DNA of 64,000 nt from Synechococcus sp. ROS8604 (GTDB lineage: Bacteria; Cyanobacteriota; Cyanobacteriia; PCC-6307; Cyanobiaceae): contig NZ_CP047946.1 of NCBI RefSeq assembly GCF_014279655.1, positions 744,001 through 808,000 of the forward strand, given 5' to 3'. The stretch's first letter is position 1; every line of letters starts with the position of its first letter. A model generated the notes under the pieces. That model saw nothing but the letters and a program-made list of their open reading frames with translations. It was not told the origin of the DNA and ran no database searches. Shown one piece after another: positions 46,916 through 56,083 of the stretch. A program made the translations under genes and the position numbers.

Positions 46916-48153
46916 GCGTTCAACTGTTCCAGCGTGCGTTCCAGGCGGGAGAGCAGCGCCTTCACCTCCCGGCGATCGATCACGAGGGGAGGAACCATCC
47001 GCACCACTTTCGCTCCAGCTGGAACGAGCAACAGTTTTTGCGCTAACGCTGCTTTGACAACGTCAGCAGCAGTGAGATCGCAGTCTTCTCGTAGGACCAA
47101 ACCCTGCAGCAAGCCCCACCCTCGGGCGTCCTGGAGTTGTTGAGGAAAGCGTTGAATGAGCTGGTGGAGTCCTGCACTTAATTGCTCGCCCCGTTCTGAC
47201 ACGTTGCGCAGCAGCTGCCTCCGTTCCAATTCGCGGGCGACGGTGAGGCCAGCGCGACAAGCAAAGGGGTTGCCTCCAAACGTGCTGGCGTGATCTCCAG
47301 GTGCAAACAGGTCGGCGTGTTGGCTGGTCAGCAGGGCCCCGATCGCATGGCCACCTCCGAGCCCCTTCGCCAAGGTGATCACATCGGGTTGGACATTCAG
47401 TTGCTCGTAGCCCCAGAGCCGGCCGCTACGACCCATTCCCACTTGAACTTCGTCAAAGATCAACAGGATGTTGCGTTCATCGCAGTGGCGACGGATCGCA
47501 CGGAAGACATCGGGATCGCCAGGATTCACACCGCCCTCGCCTTGGAGCGGTTCGATCAGCACAGCGCAAACCCTGGGGCCATGGGCCTCCAGGCGGTTTA
47601 AAAGCTGTTCAAAGCTCTGGATGTCGTTGTAGGTGAAGGTCTCAAATCCCTCCACCATCGGCTCAAACCCCACGTGGTAGCGAGGTTGTCCAGTGGCGCT
47701 TACCGCTGCCAATGTGCGGCCATGGAAGCTTGCTGCCGCCGTCAGGATGATGGGGCGCTCGATCCCCCGCCGTTGATGGCCATGTTTGCGGGCCAATTTG
47801 ATGGCGGCTTCATTGGCTTCCGCCCCGGAATTGCAGAAGAACACACTGTCGGCGCAACTGTTGTTCACTAGCCAGCGGGCTAGCTCTTCCTGCTCAGGAA
47901 TCTGATAAAGATTGGAGACGTGCTGCAGGCGGCTGAGCTGATCCTTCAACGCCCGGCGCATGGCGCGGTTGCTATGGCCGAGGGTGCAGGTGGCAATTCC
48001 AGCGACGGCATCGAGGTAGCGATCGCCTTTGTGATCACGCACCCAACAGCCATTCCCACGCACCAGGGTGAGCGGGTAGCGGTTGTAGGTCCCCATCACG
48101 GCAGTGGAAGGCTGCTCAGTGATGCCAGTGGTTTGGGGGGGAGTTTTTACCAT
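46912..48153 (-). CDS. argD: Acetylornithine aminotransferase ArgD
   Basis: This PLP enzyme of arginine synthesis is 413 residues from ATG 48153 (MVKTPPQTTG). The frame continues upstream through tRNA-Leu, where it spells a nonsense peptide, so the longer version is rejected. The substrate pocket FCNSGAEANEAAIKLARKHG, the LIFDEVQVGMGRSG motif (PLP Asp) and the PLP lysine in ITLAKGLGGGHAIGA are intact. Confidence 0.95.
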   Translation of the reverse strand: MVKTPPQTTGITEQPSTAVMGTYNRYPLTLVRGNGCWVRDHKGDRYLDAVAGIATCTLGHSNRAMRRALKDQLSRLQHVSNLYQIPEQEELARWLVNNSCADSVFFCNSGAEANEAAIKLARKHGHQRRGIERPIILTAAASFHGRTLAAVSATGQPRYHVGFEPMVEGFETFTYNDIQSFEQLLNRLEAHGPRVCAVLIEPLQGEGGVNPGDPDVFRAIRRHCDERNILLIFDEVQVGMGRSGRLWGYEQLNVQPDVITLAKGLGGGHAIGALLTSQHADLFAPGDHASTFGGNPFACRAGLTVARELERRQLLRNVSERGEQLSAGLHQLIQRFPQQLQDARGWGLLQGLVLREDCDLTAADVVKAALAQKLLLVPAGAKVVRMVPPLVIDRREVKALLSRLERTLEQLNA

Positions 48154-48212
48154 TTCGCCCGACTGTTGACCCGTGGCCTTCGCGCTTCTATTGAAGCTGA
48201 CCGCTTCACTCA

Positions 48213-48294
48213 TACAGGTGGTCGGACTTGAACCGACAAGGGTTGCCCCGCCGCATTTTGAGTGCGGTGCGTCTACCAATTCCGCCACACCTGC
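48213..48294 (-). tRNA. tRNA-Leu(CAA)
   Basis: An 82-nt tRNA on the minus strand: acceptor GCAGGTG/CACCTGT (ending in a G-T pair) with discriminator A, a class II variable arm, and the anticodon stem CCGCA/TGCGG around loop CTCAAAA, giving CAA (reads UUG). CCA is not encoded. It is just upstream of argD and downstream of murA. Confidence 0.96.
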
Positions 48295-48374
48295 TATTTC
48301 GCGTCTCTTGACGCTCAAAGTCCTTCAAAGGATTGAGGACTCACTCAATACCCTACACGTTTTGCCCCTAGGCC

Positions 48375-49709
48375 CTATGAGCGCCTGGTCAATTTGGCTC
48401 CAGCCCTGCCCAGCTTTGCTTCAATATCGGCATACCCACGGTCGAGGTGCTCGAGTCCGCTCACTTGAGACGTCCCCTTCGCCACGAGCGCTGCCAACAC
48501 CATGGCAGCTGAAGCTCTGAGATCGGTTCCACTCACTGGAGCGCCGCTGAGAGTTGAGACCCCTTCCACAACGGCGGTGTTGCTTTGAACCCTGATGGAG
48601 GCACCCATGCGCTGCAGCTCTGCGACGTGCTGCATCCGGTTCTCGTAGATCTTCTCCGTAATCACACTGGTTCCCTGTGCTGTGGCCAGTAAGGCCATGA
48701 ACGGTGCTTGTAGATCGGTGGGAAAACCAGGGAACGGTTGGGTAGTGATGTCGATGCCCCGGATGTCTCCGGGTGTGATCGTGATCCCTTCGTCATCGAT
48801 GTCGAGTTTGCAGCCGCAGTCGCGCAGCTTTTGCAGAACGGCACTGAGATGGTCGGGAATGACAGGAGCCACTCTCAGTTTTGAGCGGGTGATGGCAGCA
48901 GCGAGCAGGAAGGTTCCGGCCTCAATGCGGTCGGGAATCACCGTGTAGTCGCAACCGTGGAGTTGATCCACACCTTCCACGGTGATGGTGGGTCCGCCGG
49001 CTCCGCTGATCTTGGCGCCCATGGCAATCAGCAAGTTGGCGAGATCCTGAACCTCTGGTTCTTGAGCCGCATTCGAAATCACGCTCGTGCCTTTCGCCAA
49101 GGCTGCAGCCATCAAAATGGTTTCTGTCGCGCCCACGCTGGGGCAATCCAAAACGATCTCTGCCCCTTTGAGACGTTGTTCAACACCTGGGATCGAGGCG
49201 GCAATGATGCCGTGCTCCACGTTCACCACGGCTCCCAGCGCTTTCAACCCACGGATATGTTCCACAACAGGACGTGCACCAATGCGGCAACCCCCTGGTA
49301 GGGGCACCCTGGCCTGTCCCATGCGAGCGAGAAGCGGGCCGATCGCAAAAAAGCTGGCGCGCAGGCCGTTCACCAATTCGTAGGGAGGCTCTGCTCCTGT
49401 CATTTGATGGGCATGAAGATGAACCACCTCTCCTTTGCGTTGAACGTTTACGCCCAGACAAGAGAGGATGTCTGCCATTCCGCCGATATCGGTGAGCGGG
49501 GGAACGTTGCGGAGGGTGAGGGGCTCTACGGTGAGGAGTGAAGCTGTCATCAGCACGAGAGCTGAATTTTTCGCACCGCTGACGCGCAGCTCTCCACACA
49601 ATTTTTCTCCACCATCGATCACGAGGTGCGGCTTGAGAATGCCTTGAGACGCAAGAGCCGCTGCCTTCATGCCCGTGGTTACTAAATTCACGACCATCTT
49701 GACCATCAA
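48375..49709 (-). CDS. murA: UDP-N-acetylglucosamine 1-carboxyvinyltransferase MurA
   Basis: MurA performs the first committed step of peptidoglycan synthesis. The protein is up to 444 residues; a start at the internal ATG 49670 (MKAAALASQG) is also plausible. VSGAKNSALVLMTASLL, the phosphoenolpyruvate loop LPGGCRIGARPVVEH with the catalytic cysteine (fosfomycin target), and GTDLRASAAMVLAAL identify it. A hypothetical strong regulator is not evident. Confidence 0.95.
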   Translation of the reverse strand: MMVKMVVNLVTTGMKAAALASQGILKPHLVIDGGEKLCGELRVSGAKNSALVLMTASLLTVEPLTLRNVPPLTDIGGMADILSCLGVNVQRKGEVVHLHAHQMTGAEPPYELVNGLRASFFAIGPLLARMGQARVPLPGGCRIGARPVVEHIRGLKALGAVVNVEHGIIAASIPGVEQRLKGAEIVLDCPSVGATETILMAAALAKGTSVISNAAQEPEVQDLANLLIAMGAKISGAGGPTITVEGVDQLHGCDYTVIPDRIEAGTFLLAAAITRSKLRVAPVIPDHLSAVLQKLRDCGCKLDIDDEGITITPGDIRGIDITTQPFPGFPTDLQAPFMALLATAQGTSVITEKIYENRMQHVAELQRMGASIRVQSNTAVVEGVSTLSGAPVSGTDLRASAAMVLAALVAKGTSQVSGLEHLDRGYADIEAKLGRAGAKLTRRS

Positions 49710-49820
49710 GGATGAGACCGTCTAGACGGCCGGCCCTCAAACTGGTTCTTTAGAGCCCCGATCGTGACTGTGACTCCAAAGCTAATGTCGTATGGTCTTC
49801 AGGTCACGTTTGTGACTCCA

Positions 49821-49902
49821 GCGGTTGTGGCGGAATTGGTAGACGCGCATGTTTCAGGTACATGTGTCTTCGGACGTGGGAGTTCAAGTCTCCCTAACCG
49901 CA
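49821..49902 (+). tRNA. tRNA-Leu(CAG)
   Basis: An 82-nt class II tRNA: acceptor GCGGTTG/TAACCGC with discriminator A, a long variable arm (TGTCTTCGGAC), and the anticodon stem CATGT/ACATG around loop TTCAGGT, giving CAG (reads CUG, the main leucine codon in GC-rich genes here). CCA is not encoded. Confidence 0.97.
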
Positions 49903-49936
49903 TTAGCTTGACTGGGTCAGGACTCCCAACTCTTTC

Positions 49937-50185
49937 ATGATTGTGCTCAAGATCGCCAACTCATCGGAGGTAGTGGCTTCCAAAGTTGGGAAGTTCATCG
50001 AATTTTTGACTCCGGATTCCGTGGATCAATCCACGGTGGAAGACCAAGTCATTAAGAAGTTGGTTGAGAATTTGGCGGCTGAAGGGATTAAGGGGGAGAT
50101 CGCTGCGGTTCAAGGCATTGACCTCAACGGCAATGACCTGAATCTTCGCGATGGAATGAAGGTGCGTAAGCACACCAGCTTCTGA
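49937..50185 (+). CDS. Small conserved hypothetical protein
   Basis: This 82-residue acidic protein (MIVLKIANSSEVVASKVGKFIEFLTPDSVDQSTVEDQ...) looks like a compact alpha/beta domain, with helix VEDQVIKKLVENLAAEGI and a final strand-turn segment (LNGNDLNLRDGMKVRKH). No motif identifies a function. It starts 34 bp after tRNA-Leu and is 4 bp upstream of the TrmH-family gene, so it likely begins that operon. Confidence 0.7.
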   Translation: MIVLKIANSSEVVASKVGKFIEFLTPDSVDQSTVEDQVIKKLVENLAAEGIKGEIAAVQGIDLNGNDLNLRDGMKVRKHTSF

Positions 50186-50189
50186 TTCC

Positions 50190-51062
50190 GTGTCTTTTGA
50201 CGATCAGTCAGAGGAGCTGATCACCAGTCGCCGCAATCCTTTGGTGCGACGACTTCGTTCGTTGTCCTCCCGTTCAGGGAGAGCTGAACATGGTGTTGTC
50301 TTGCTGGAGGGAACGCATCAAATACAAGAACTTCGGACCCATCTTTGGCCGGATTCTGTTGTCCTTGATGTTGTGGCCACTCCCGCTTGGTTGAACACCC
50401 ATGCTGGCTTGATTCGCGCTTTGCCGGGATCTGTGCGAGTGCAGCGGATCAGTGATGAAGCCTTGCAAGCGGGATTAACCACGGTTCAGCCCGATGGTGT
50501 GGCCTGTTTGCTGCCATTGTCTTGCTTGCCTTCAGCCGTAGCCGCTCCCGAGTTTGTGCTGGCGCTGGATCGCATTCAGGATCCAGGCAACCTCGGAACC
50601 CTGCTGCGCACCGCACGGGCCGCCGACATCCAGCAGGTTTGGTGTGCCTCCGGTGCTGATCCCTTGGCCCCAAAGGTGGTGCGATCCTCAGCTGGTGCGA
50701 TTTTGAGCTTGCCGGTCGAGCGCTTTGGCCCTGATCCGACGGAAGGCGTCGTTCAACTCGCGGAACGATTGAGGCAAGTGCGCGATGCTGGACTTCAAAT
50801 CGTGGCCACTTTGGTGCCAGATGCCGCGGCAGAACGACGCGTTCAGCCCTATTGGGAGCTGGACTGGACGCTGCCCACGGTGCTCCTGCTCGGCAACGAA
50901 GGAGCCGGTCTGGACCCGTTGTTACAGGACTGCTGCTCCGCTGGTGTGACCCTGCCCCACAGCGCAGCTGTGGAATCTCTCAATGTGGCGGCTGCTGCGG
51001 TCCCTCTGCTTTTGGAGAGGCGACGGGCGAGAATGACGCCTTCAACGCAGAAGATCGGGTGA
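50190..51062 (+). CDS. TrmH/SpoU-family RNA 2'-O-methyltransferase
   Basis: This 290-residue protein has an N-terminal substrate-binding domain (ITSRRNPLVRRLRSLSSR...VVLLEGTHQIQE) and the SPOUT knot with family motifs LDRIQDPGNLGTLLRTARAAD (motif 1), LLLGNEGAGLDPLL (motif 2) and VTLPHSAAVESLNVAAAA (motif 3). It methylates a ribose in rRNA or tRNA; the exact site cannot be told. GTG start at 50190; its stop overlaps the lpd start. Confidence 0.92.
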   Translation: MSFDDQSEELITSRRNPLVRRLRSLSSRSGRAEHGVVLLEGTHQIQELRTHLWPDSVVLDVVATPAWLNTHAGLIRALPGSVRVQRISDEALQAGLTTVQPDGVACLLPLSCLPSAVAAPEFVLALDRIQDPGNLGTLLRTARAADIQQVWCASGADPLAPKVVRSSAGAILSLPVERFGPDPTEGVVQLAERLRQVRDAGLQIVATLVPDAAAERRVQPYWELDWTLPTVLLLGNEGAGLDPLLQDCCSAGVTLPHSAAVESLNVAAAAVPLLLERRRARMTPSTQKIG

Positions 51063-52501
51063 GCGACGCCAGTTTCGACTTCGATGTGATTGTCATTGGC
51101 GCCGGATATGGCGGCTTTGATGCAGCCAAACATGCAGCCGATCATGGCCTCAAGGTGGCCGTCCTTGAATCCCGCGACATGGGAGGCACCTGCGTGAACC
51201 GTGGCTGTGTCCCCTCAAAAGCCCTGTTGGCAGCGAGTGGTCGCGTGCGCGAGCTGGCGGATGCTGAGCATCTCGCAGGGTTTGGCATCCATGCGGCTCC
51301 CGTGCGTTTTGAGCGCAAGAAGATTGCTGATCACGCCAATCAATTGGTGGCCACGATTCGGGCCAATCTCACCAAAACCTTGGAGAGGGCAGGGGTCACC
51401 ATCCTTCGTGGTCAAGGTCGGCTTGAGGGACCTCAACGCGTTGGGGTGCGTGAGCTCAGCGGGGTGGACCGGGTCTTAACGGCACGGGATGTGATCTTGG
51501 CTACGGGCTCGGATCCGTTTGTCCCCCCGGGCATCGAAACGGATGGGCGCAGCGTGTTCACCAGCGACGAGGCGGTCAATCTGGAATGGCTGCCGCGTTG
51601 GATTGCCATCATTGGTAGTGGCTATATCGGACTGGAATTTGCCGATGTCTACACAGCTTTGGGCTGTGAAGTCACGATGATTGAGGCCTTGGATCGGGTG
51701 ATGCCCACCTTTGACCCTGATATCGCCAAGATTGCAGCCCGCAAATTGATCGATGGCCGCGATATTGATGCGCGCTCTGGGGTTTTGGCGAAATCGATTC
51801 AACCCGGATCCCCCGTGCAAATTGAGCTGGTTGATATGAAAACCAAAGAGCCGGTTGAGACCTTGGAAGTGGATGCGGTGCTCGTGGCGACAGGGCGTGT
51901 GCCCAGCAGCAAGCATCTCAACCTCGAATCCGTGGGAGTGGAGACCAATCGGGGATTTATTCCCGTGGACGACAGCATGCGCGTGTTGGTGAACGGTGCT
52001 CCGCAGGCCCATCTCTGGGCCGTTGGTGATGTCACCGGCAAGTTGATGCTCGCTCACACGGCCGCGGCACAAGGCTCGGTGGCTGTCGACAACATTCTTG
52101 GTCATCCCAGGCGAATCGATTACCGCAGCATCCCGGCCGCGACCTTCACGCACCCTGAGATCAGTTCTGTGGGCTTATCGGAAGCCGATGCCAAGGAGCT
52201 TGCAGGAGAGGAGGGCTTTGAGCTGGGCACGGTTCGCAGCTATTTCAAAGCCAATTCCAAAGCGCTTGCCGAATTGGAAAGTGATGGCCTGATGAAGTTG
52301 CTGTTCAACAAAACCAGCGGGGAGGTCCTGGGGGCGCATATCTACGGTTTGCATGCCGCTGATTTGATCCAGGAGATTGCGAATGCAGTGTCTCGCCGTC
52401 AAAGCGTGACCCAACTCGCCAATGAGGTGCACACGCATCCAACGCTGAGTGAAGTGGTGGAAGTGGCCTATAAGCAAGCGGCTTCAGCGGTGGGGGCCTG
52501 A
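51059..52501 (+). CDS. lpd: Dihydrolipoamide dehydrogenase Lpd
   Basis: This 480-residue E3 flavoprotein serves the pyruvate dehydrogenase and possibly glycine cleavage complexes. The start is GTG 51059, overlapping the previous stop (GTGA); a longer open frame upstream is the shadow of the TrmH gene. The FAD loop VIVIGAGYGGFDAAKHA, the redox disulfide GGTCVNRGCVPSKALL, the NAD loop IGSGYIGLEFADVY and the C-terminal HTHPTLSE (catalytic His) are clear. Confidence 0.95.
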   Translation: MSDASFDFDVIVIGAGYGGFDAAKHAADHGLKVAVLESRDMGGTCVNRGCVPSKALLAASGRVRELADAEHLAGFGIHAAPVRFERKKIADHANQLVATIRANLTKTLERAGVTILRGQGRLEGPQRVGVRELSGVDRVLTARDVILATGSDPFVPPGIETDGRSVFTSDEAVNLEWLPRWIAIIGSGYIGLEFADVYTALGCEVTMIEALDRVMPTFDPDIAKIAARKLIDGRDIDARSGVLAKSIQPGSPVQIELVDMKTKEPVETLEVDAVLVATGRVPSSKHLNLESVGVETNRGFIPVDDSMRVLVNGAPQAHLWAVGDVTGKLMLAHTAAAQGSVAVDNILGHPRRIDYRSIPAATFTHPEISSVGLSEADAKELAGEEGFELGTVRSYFKANSKALAELESDGLMKLLFNKTSGEVLGAHIYGLHAADLIQEIANAVSRRQSVTQLANEVHTHPTLSEVVEVAYKQAASAVGA

Positions 52502-52504
52502 GTG

Positions 52505-53389
52505 ATGGAGATCCGTCGTCGTCCGCCCAATCCCAAGGTGCAAGTTGCGCATCTGGAGTACGCCGTTCCTGATCAGGACGGCGAACCTCGCAACATCCTG
52601 GAAAAAATCGTCTGGGAGAAAGATCGCGAGATCGCTATTGCCCGTGAGCGCATGCCCTTGGAGCAGTTGCGCCGCAAGGTGGCTGAATTGCCCCCAGCCC
52701 GTGATTTCCTGGCCGCTTTAAGGACTGCAGCCGTCACGCCTGCCGTGATTGCGGAGGTGAAAAAAGCCAGTCCCAGCAAAGGGGTGATTCGAGAGGATTT
52801 CGATCCAGTGGCGATTGCCAAGGCTTATGCCGCCGGTGGAGCGAGCTGTCTTTCGGTGCTCACCGATAAAGCCTTCTTTCAGGGTGGTTTCAATGTGTTG
52901 ATTGAGGTGCGCGATGCCGTGGACCTTCCCCTGCTTTGTAAGGACTTCATCCTTAGCCCTTATCAGCTGTATCAGGCGCGGGCGGCGGGAGCCGATGCCG
53001 CCCTTCTGATTGCAGCGATCCTGTCCGATCAAGATCTGGCTTACTTCTCCAAGGTGGCCGCAGCCCTTGGTCTCACGGTTTTGGTGGAGGTGCATGACGC
53101 GGAAGAGTTGCAGCGGGTGCTGGCCCTCGGTGGATTCCCCTTGATTGGAATCAACAATCGGGATCTCGCCAGTTTTGAAACCGATTTAGCGACCACAGAA
53201 ACGCTCACGGCTCAGTTCTCTGCGCAACTGGCGGAGCAGCAGATCCTGTTAGTGAGTGAATCTGGACTGTTCCATCGCGCTGATCTCGATCGGGTTCAAA
53301 CCGCTGGAGCCCAGGCTGTTTTGGTGGGTGAAGCCCTGATGCGCCAAGCGGATGTGCAGGCAGCACTCCAAGCGCTGATCCATGGTTGA
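52505..53389 (+). CDS. trpC: Indole-3-glycerol phosphate synthase TrpC
   Basis: This 294-residue TIM barrel of tryptophan synthesis has [20 protein letters not shown] (catalytic Glu/Lys), [36 protein letters not shown] and [10 protein letters not shown], and ends [29 protein letters not shown]. It carries the N-terminal extension of about 40 residues common in cyanobacteria. ATG 52505 or GTG 52502 start it, immediately after lpd. Confidence 0.96.
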   Translation: MEIRRRPPNPKVQVAHLEYAVPDQDGEPRNILEKIVWEKDREIAIARERMPLEQLRRKVAELPPARDFLAALRTAAVTPAVIAEVKKASPSKGVIREDFDPVAIAKAYAAGGASCLSVLTDKAFFQGGFNVLIEVRDAVDLPLLCKDFILSPYQLYQARAAGADAALLIAAILSDQDLAYFSKVAAALGLTVLVEVHDAEELQRVLALGGFPLIGINNRDLASFETDLATTETLTAQFSAQLAEQQILLVSESGLFHRADLDRVQTAGAQAVLVGEALMRQADVQAALQALIHG

Positions 53390-53464
53390 ATCAGCACCAG
53401 CCATCCGTGAATCGCTTGCCCCGGATCTCCGTCCGGCAGAATTGCTAGATCTTGGGGTCGCGAC

Positions 53465-54133
53465 TTGCTGATCACTGTTCTGACGGGCTTCGCGGCAGGT
53501 GCTGTGCACGTGGTTGGTGGTGCTGATCATCTGGTCGCGATGGCCCCCTTTTCGCTGAGGCGTCCGTTGCAGGCCGTGAAGTCAGGATTGGCTTGGGGCG
53601 GAGGCCATTCCCTTGGAGTGGTGTTGCTCGGCATTGTTGCGATTTTTTTTAAAGATCTGATCCACGTCGAAAGCATGTCGGCATGGGCTGAATTTTTAGT
53701 GGGGGTGTCGTTGCTTGTGATTGGCGCTCTTGCGATTCGAACCGCGTTTGGCTTGGAGTTGCACACCCATGACCATCACCACGATGGTTCGGCCTTGCAT
53801 CGCCATCTTCATGTGCACCTCCGCGGTCAGAACAACCATCGCCGCCATGCGCATGCGGCATCGGGCCTTGGCTTGCTCCATGGACTGGCGGGTGCCGGGC
53901 ATCTGTTGGCCGTGATCCCAGCGCTTGCCTTGCCGGTTCATGGGGCGATTCTGTATTTGCTGGCCTATTTGTGCGGATCGATGGGCGCCATGCTCGCTGT
54001 GGTGAGCTCACTCTCCATGCTCACGATGCGGAGCAGCGCCCGTTTCCTGCCGCTGTTGGTGGGCTGCACCGGCGGGCTGTCGGTCGTGACCGGAGCGATT
54101 TGGCTCCAAAAAACATCAGCGGTCTTGTTCTGA
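53465..54133 (+). CDS. Putative nickel/cobalt transporter (UreH/HupE-like)
   Basis: This 222-residue membrane protein has about six helices and the metal-transporter signatures HVVGGADHLVAMAP and WGGGHSLGVVLLG (histidines in helices 1-2), plus LGLLHGLAGAGHLLAVIPAL. A cytoplasmic or periplasmic loop at 100-131 holds about fifteen histidines (HTHDHHHDG, HRHLHVH, HRRHAHA), a likely metal buffer. Being convergent with sodX-sodN (18-bp overlap), it probably supplies Ni for superoxide dismutase. The start is a TTG and is uncertain. Confidence 0.82.
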   Translation: MLITVLTGFAAGAVHVVGGADHLVAMAPFSLRRPLQAVKSGLAWGGGHSLGVVLLGIVAIFFKDLIHVESMSAWAEFLVGVSLLVIGALAIRTAFGLELHTHDHHHDGSALHRHLHVHLRGQNNHRRHAHAASGLGLLHGLAGAGHLLAVIPALALPVHGAILYLLAYLCGSMGAMLAVVSSLSMLTMRSSARFLPLLVGCTGGLSVVTGAIWLQKTSAVLF

Positions 54134-54538
54134 TGCTGTGGTCACGAGTGCCACCACTTCTCCGACCAAGCATTCCTTAGGAACACATCCCCATTGCCGG
54201 CTGTCTGTGCTGGCATCTGGGCAGTCACCAAGGATGGTGAGCTGGGTGTCCTCCACAGCGTGCAAGCGTTTGATCACCTGGCGTGAAGGCTGCTGCGGAT
54301 GAAGGTAAACGACGATGGCACCGATACCGATGGCGGGGAAGGCTGCGTGCTGATCGAATGGCCGCACGATGACGCGGTCCTTGGGCTTCAGCGTTGGCCA
54401 CATCGAATATCCCTCCACTTGCATCACCCGTCGACGCCCACAAAAAAGCAGCAGTAGGTCGAGAAGACCAACTGCTGCCAGGGGTTTTTGAAGGTCTGAT
54501 GAAAAGCTCAGAACCCGACTCAGGAGGCGGTGACCCAA
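54116..54538 (-). CDS. sodX: Nickel-type superoxide dismutase maturation protease
   Basis: This S26-type peptidase cleaves the SodN leader to expose the nickel-binding histidine. The catalytic serine is in VEGYSMWPTLKPKD (S45 of the 140-residue frame) and the lysine in RQVIKRLHAV (K90). It ends with GDCPDASTDSRQWGCVPKECLVGEV, typical of signal-peptidase-like folds. A hydrophobic stretch (LLDLLLLF) near the start could attach it to the membrane. It overlaps the end of sodN by 19 bp if ATG 54538 is right; a later start is possible. Confidence 0.87.
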   Translation of the reverse strand: MGHRLLSRVLSFSSDLQKPLAAVGLLDLLLLFCGRRRVMQVEGYSMWPTLKPKDRVIVRPFDQHAAFPAIGIGAIVVYLHPQQPSRQVIKRLHAVEDTQLTILGDCPDASTDSRQWGCVPKECLVGEVVALVTTASEQDR

Positions 54539-54993
54539 GCGTCCGTGCGGCCTTTGGACTGCCAGAACATGCCGTGGATTTTCTCAACAGCGGCCATCAA
54601 CTCCTCAGCCTTGCCTTGATCGATGTGCACTTTGCAGGCGCTGCAGAGCTTTGCGGCTTTCCAGAACGTGTCGTGAAGGTCGGGGAATGTCGCCAGGTGC
54701 TCAGGCTTGAAGTAGTCGGTCCAAAGGATCAAGAGTTCTTTCTTGGTCTTCTGTGCCTCTTCTTCCTTGATGGCAACGAAGCGGGAGAAGGTGTTGTTGT
54801 AGGTGGCAAGAGCTGCTGCATTTCCAGCAGCAGGGGCTTCCAACGCTTTGAGCTTTTTGGTCATCGAGAGCACTGCTTCAGCGGCAACACGAGCTGAAGC
54901 AGGGTCATAGACGCCGCAGGGTCCGTCGCAGTGGGCTTCAACGGTGGAGGCGGGCAAGGAGCGAACGATCGCTGATAGAGCCGAGCGAAGCAT
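54520..54993 (-). CDS. sodN: Nickel superoxide dismutase SodN
   Basis: This 157-residue four-helix protein has the nickel hook HCDGPCGVYDP at residues 21-31, which after leader removal gives the ligands His1, Cys2 and Cys6. The 20-residue leader is removed by the protease encoded just downstream. It dismutates superoxide in the cytoplasm and replaces iron or manganese enzymes in iron-poor ocean water, a typical trait of open-ocean picocyanobacteria. Confidence 0.97.
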   Translation of the reverse strand: MLRSALSAIVRSLPASTVEAHCDGPCGVYDPASARVAAEAVLSMTKKLKALEAPAAGNAAALATYNNTFSRFVAIKEEEAQKTKKELLILWTDYFKPEHLATFPDLHDTFWKAAKLCSACKVHIDQGKAEELMAAVEKIHGMFWQSKGRTDAWVTAS

Positions 54994-55052
54994 CGGGTTT
55001 GAAACAGAATTTTCGGTTCGATAAGCCTACCTATGGACCACCGTCCAATGGC

Positions 55053-55667
55053 TCACCTTTTGATGTCCAGTAGCTCGACTTCAAAAATCAGGGTTGCGTT
55101 CGGAGGAATCACGCGGCCAGCACCACGCTTGCCGTAGCCGAGGTCAGGGGGAATCACGAGCTTGCGCTTTCCGCCCACTTTCATGCCTTGGACGCCCTCA
55201 TCCCAACCCTTAATCACCCGGCCGGCCCCAAGCGGAAACTCAAACGGGGTGCCGCGGTCGTAGCTGGCATCAAATTGTGTGCCGTCTTCGAGGGTGCCGC
55301 GGTAGTTCACCACCACGTTCTGTCCCGAGCTCGCCACATCACCAGTGCCGACAACGAGGTCGGTGATTTTCAGGCCACTGGCGGTGACTTGAGGCTTCTC
55401 GGCTTCCATCGGTCCGCCGAGCGCTGAGGCATCAGCGATGTTGGTATCGGGAGCCATCGCAAACAAGGTGGGGTTGGGGTTGTCGGGGTCGAGTTCCATC
55501 GGATTGGCCACGGCCTGAACGACAGCCGCTTGGACAGTCGTCGCATTGCTGCTGGCCATGGTGGATGGCGTTGCCGCGATCACCGTGGAGGGCGACACCA
55601 GTTGACTGATGAACGCCACCATCAGACAGGACACAAACACAGCGGTGCTGATCAAGATCTCGCGCAC
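55053..55667 (-). CDS. FKBP-type peptidyl-prolyl isomerase, exported
   Basis: This 204-residue protein starts at GTG 55667 ([26 protein letters not shown]), giving an N-terminal signal or anchor. A low-complexity Ala/Thr/Pro linker (about 30-95) follows, then one FKBP domain: [61 protein letters not shown] through [15 protein letters not shown]. It likely assists folding in the periplasm or thylakoid lumen. The gene lies downstream of a phasin-like gene. Confidence 0.9.
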   Translation of the reverse strand: MREILISTAVFVSCLMVAFISQLVSPSTVIAATPSTMASSNATTVQAAVVQAVANPMELDPDNPNPTLFAMAPDTNIADASALGGPMEAEKPQVTASGLKITDLVVGTGDVASSGQNVVVNYRGTLEDGTQFDASYDRGTPFEFPLGAGRVIKGWDEGVQGMKVGGKRKLVIPPDLGYGKRGAGRVIPPNATLIFEVELLDIKR

Positions 55668-55701
55668 AGAATTTTGCTCGATTGAATCCAAGTCTGGCAG
55701 T

Positions 55702-56031
55702 TCATTCCTCGCGCTCTTTTTGGCGCAACTGCTGCTCAAGGCGATCGATTCGTCCCCGCAGCTCATCCAGTTCGCGCTGACTGGCTAAGCCGAGGTCTTG
55801 AATGATGTGGTCGCGGTTGCGTTCAAGGTTGCGGCCCATCTGCTGTTCGAGTTCTGGGGTCTCGCCGCGCAAAGCCTTCAGCACATCGTCCACTAAGGCC
55901 GAGGCATGGGTTGAATCAAGGCGGCCGCTGCTGACCCATTCCTGGGTGACGTAACGGAGCCGATCGGCAACCAGGGTGGTCGTGCCGAGCCCGCGAAGAA
56001 GGAGCTGTTGCAGGGGATTAGCGGTATCCAT
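55702..56031 (-). CDS. Coiled-coil conserved cyanobacterial protein (phasin-like)
   Basis: This 109-residue protein starts at ATG 56031 ([25 protein letters not shown]). It has two long helices: a central amphipathic part ([33 protein letters not shown]) and a C-terminal heptad region ([23 protein letters not shown]) that should form a coiled coil. This general shape is shared with phasin-like cyanobacterial proteins. It is divergent from lnt. Function unknown. Confidence 0.7.
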   Translation of the reverse strand: MDTANPLQQLLLRGLGTTTLVADRLRYVTQEWVSSGRLDSTHASALVDDVLKALRGETPELEQQMGRNLERNRDHIIQDLGLASQRELDELRGRIDRLEQQLRQKEREE

Positions 56032-56083
56032 AGCCGTACGGGTGCATTCCGATTCAGGATGGCTTGATCTCCCGCCACTGACC

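Noticed and set aside
48154-48318. N-terminal extension of argD through tRNA-Leu(CAA)
   Set aside because: The extra residues are the translation of a tRNA gene; the conserved protein starts at 48153.
50852-51058. Upstream extension of lpd
   Set aside because: It is the shadow of the TrmH-family gene in another frame; GTG 51059 overlaps that gene's stop in the usual way.
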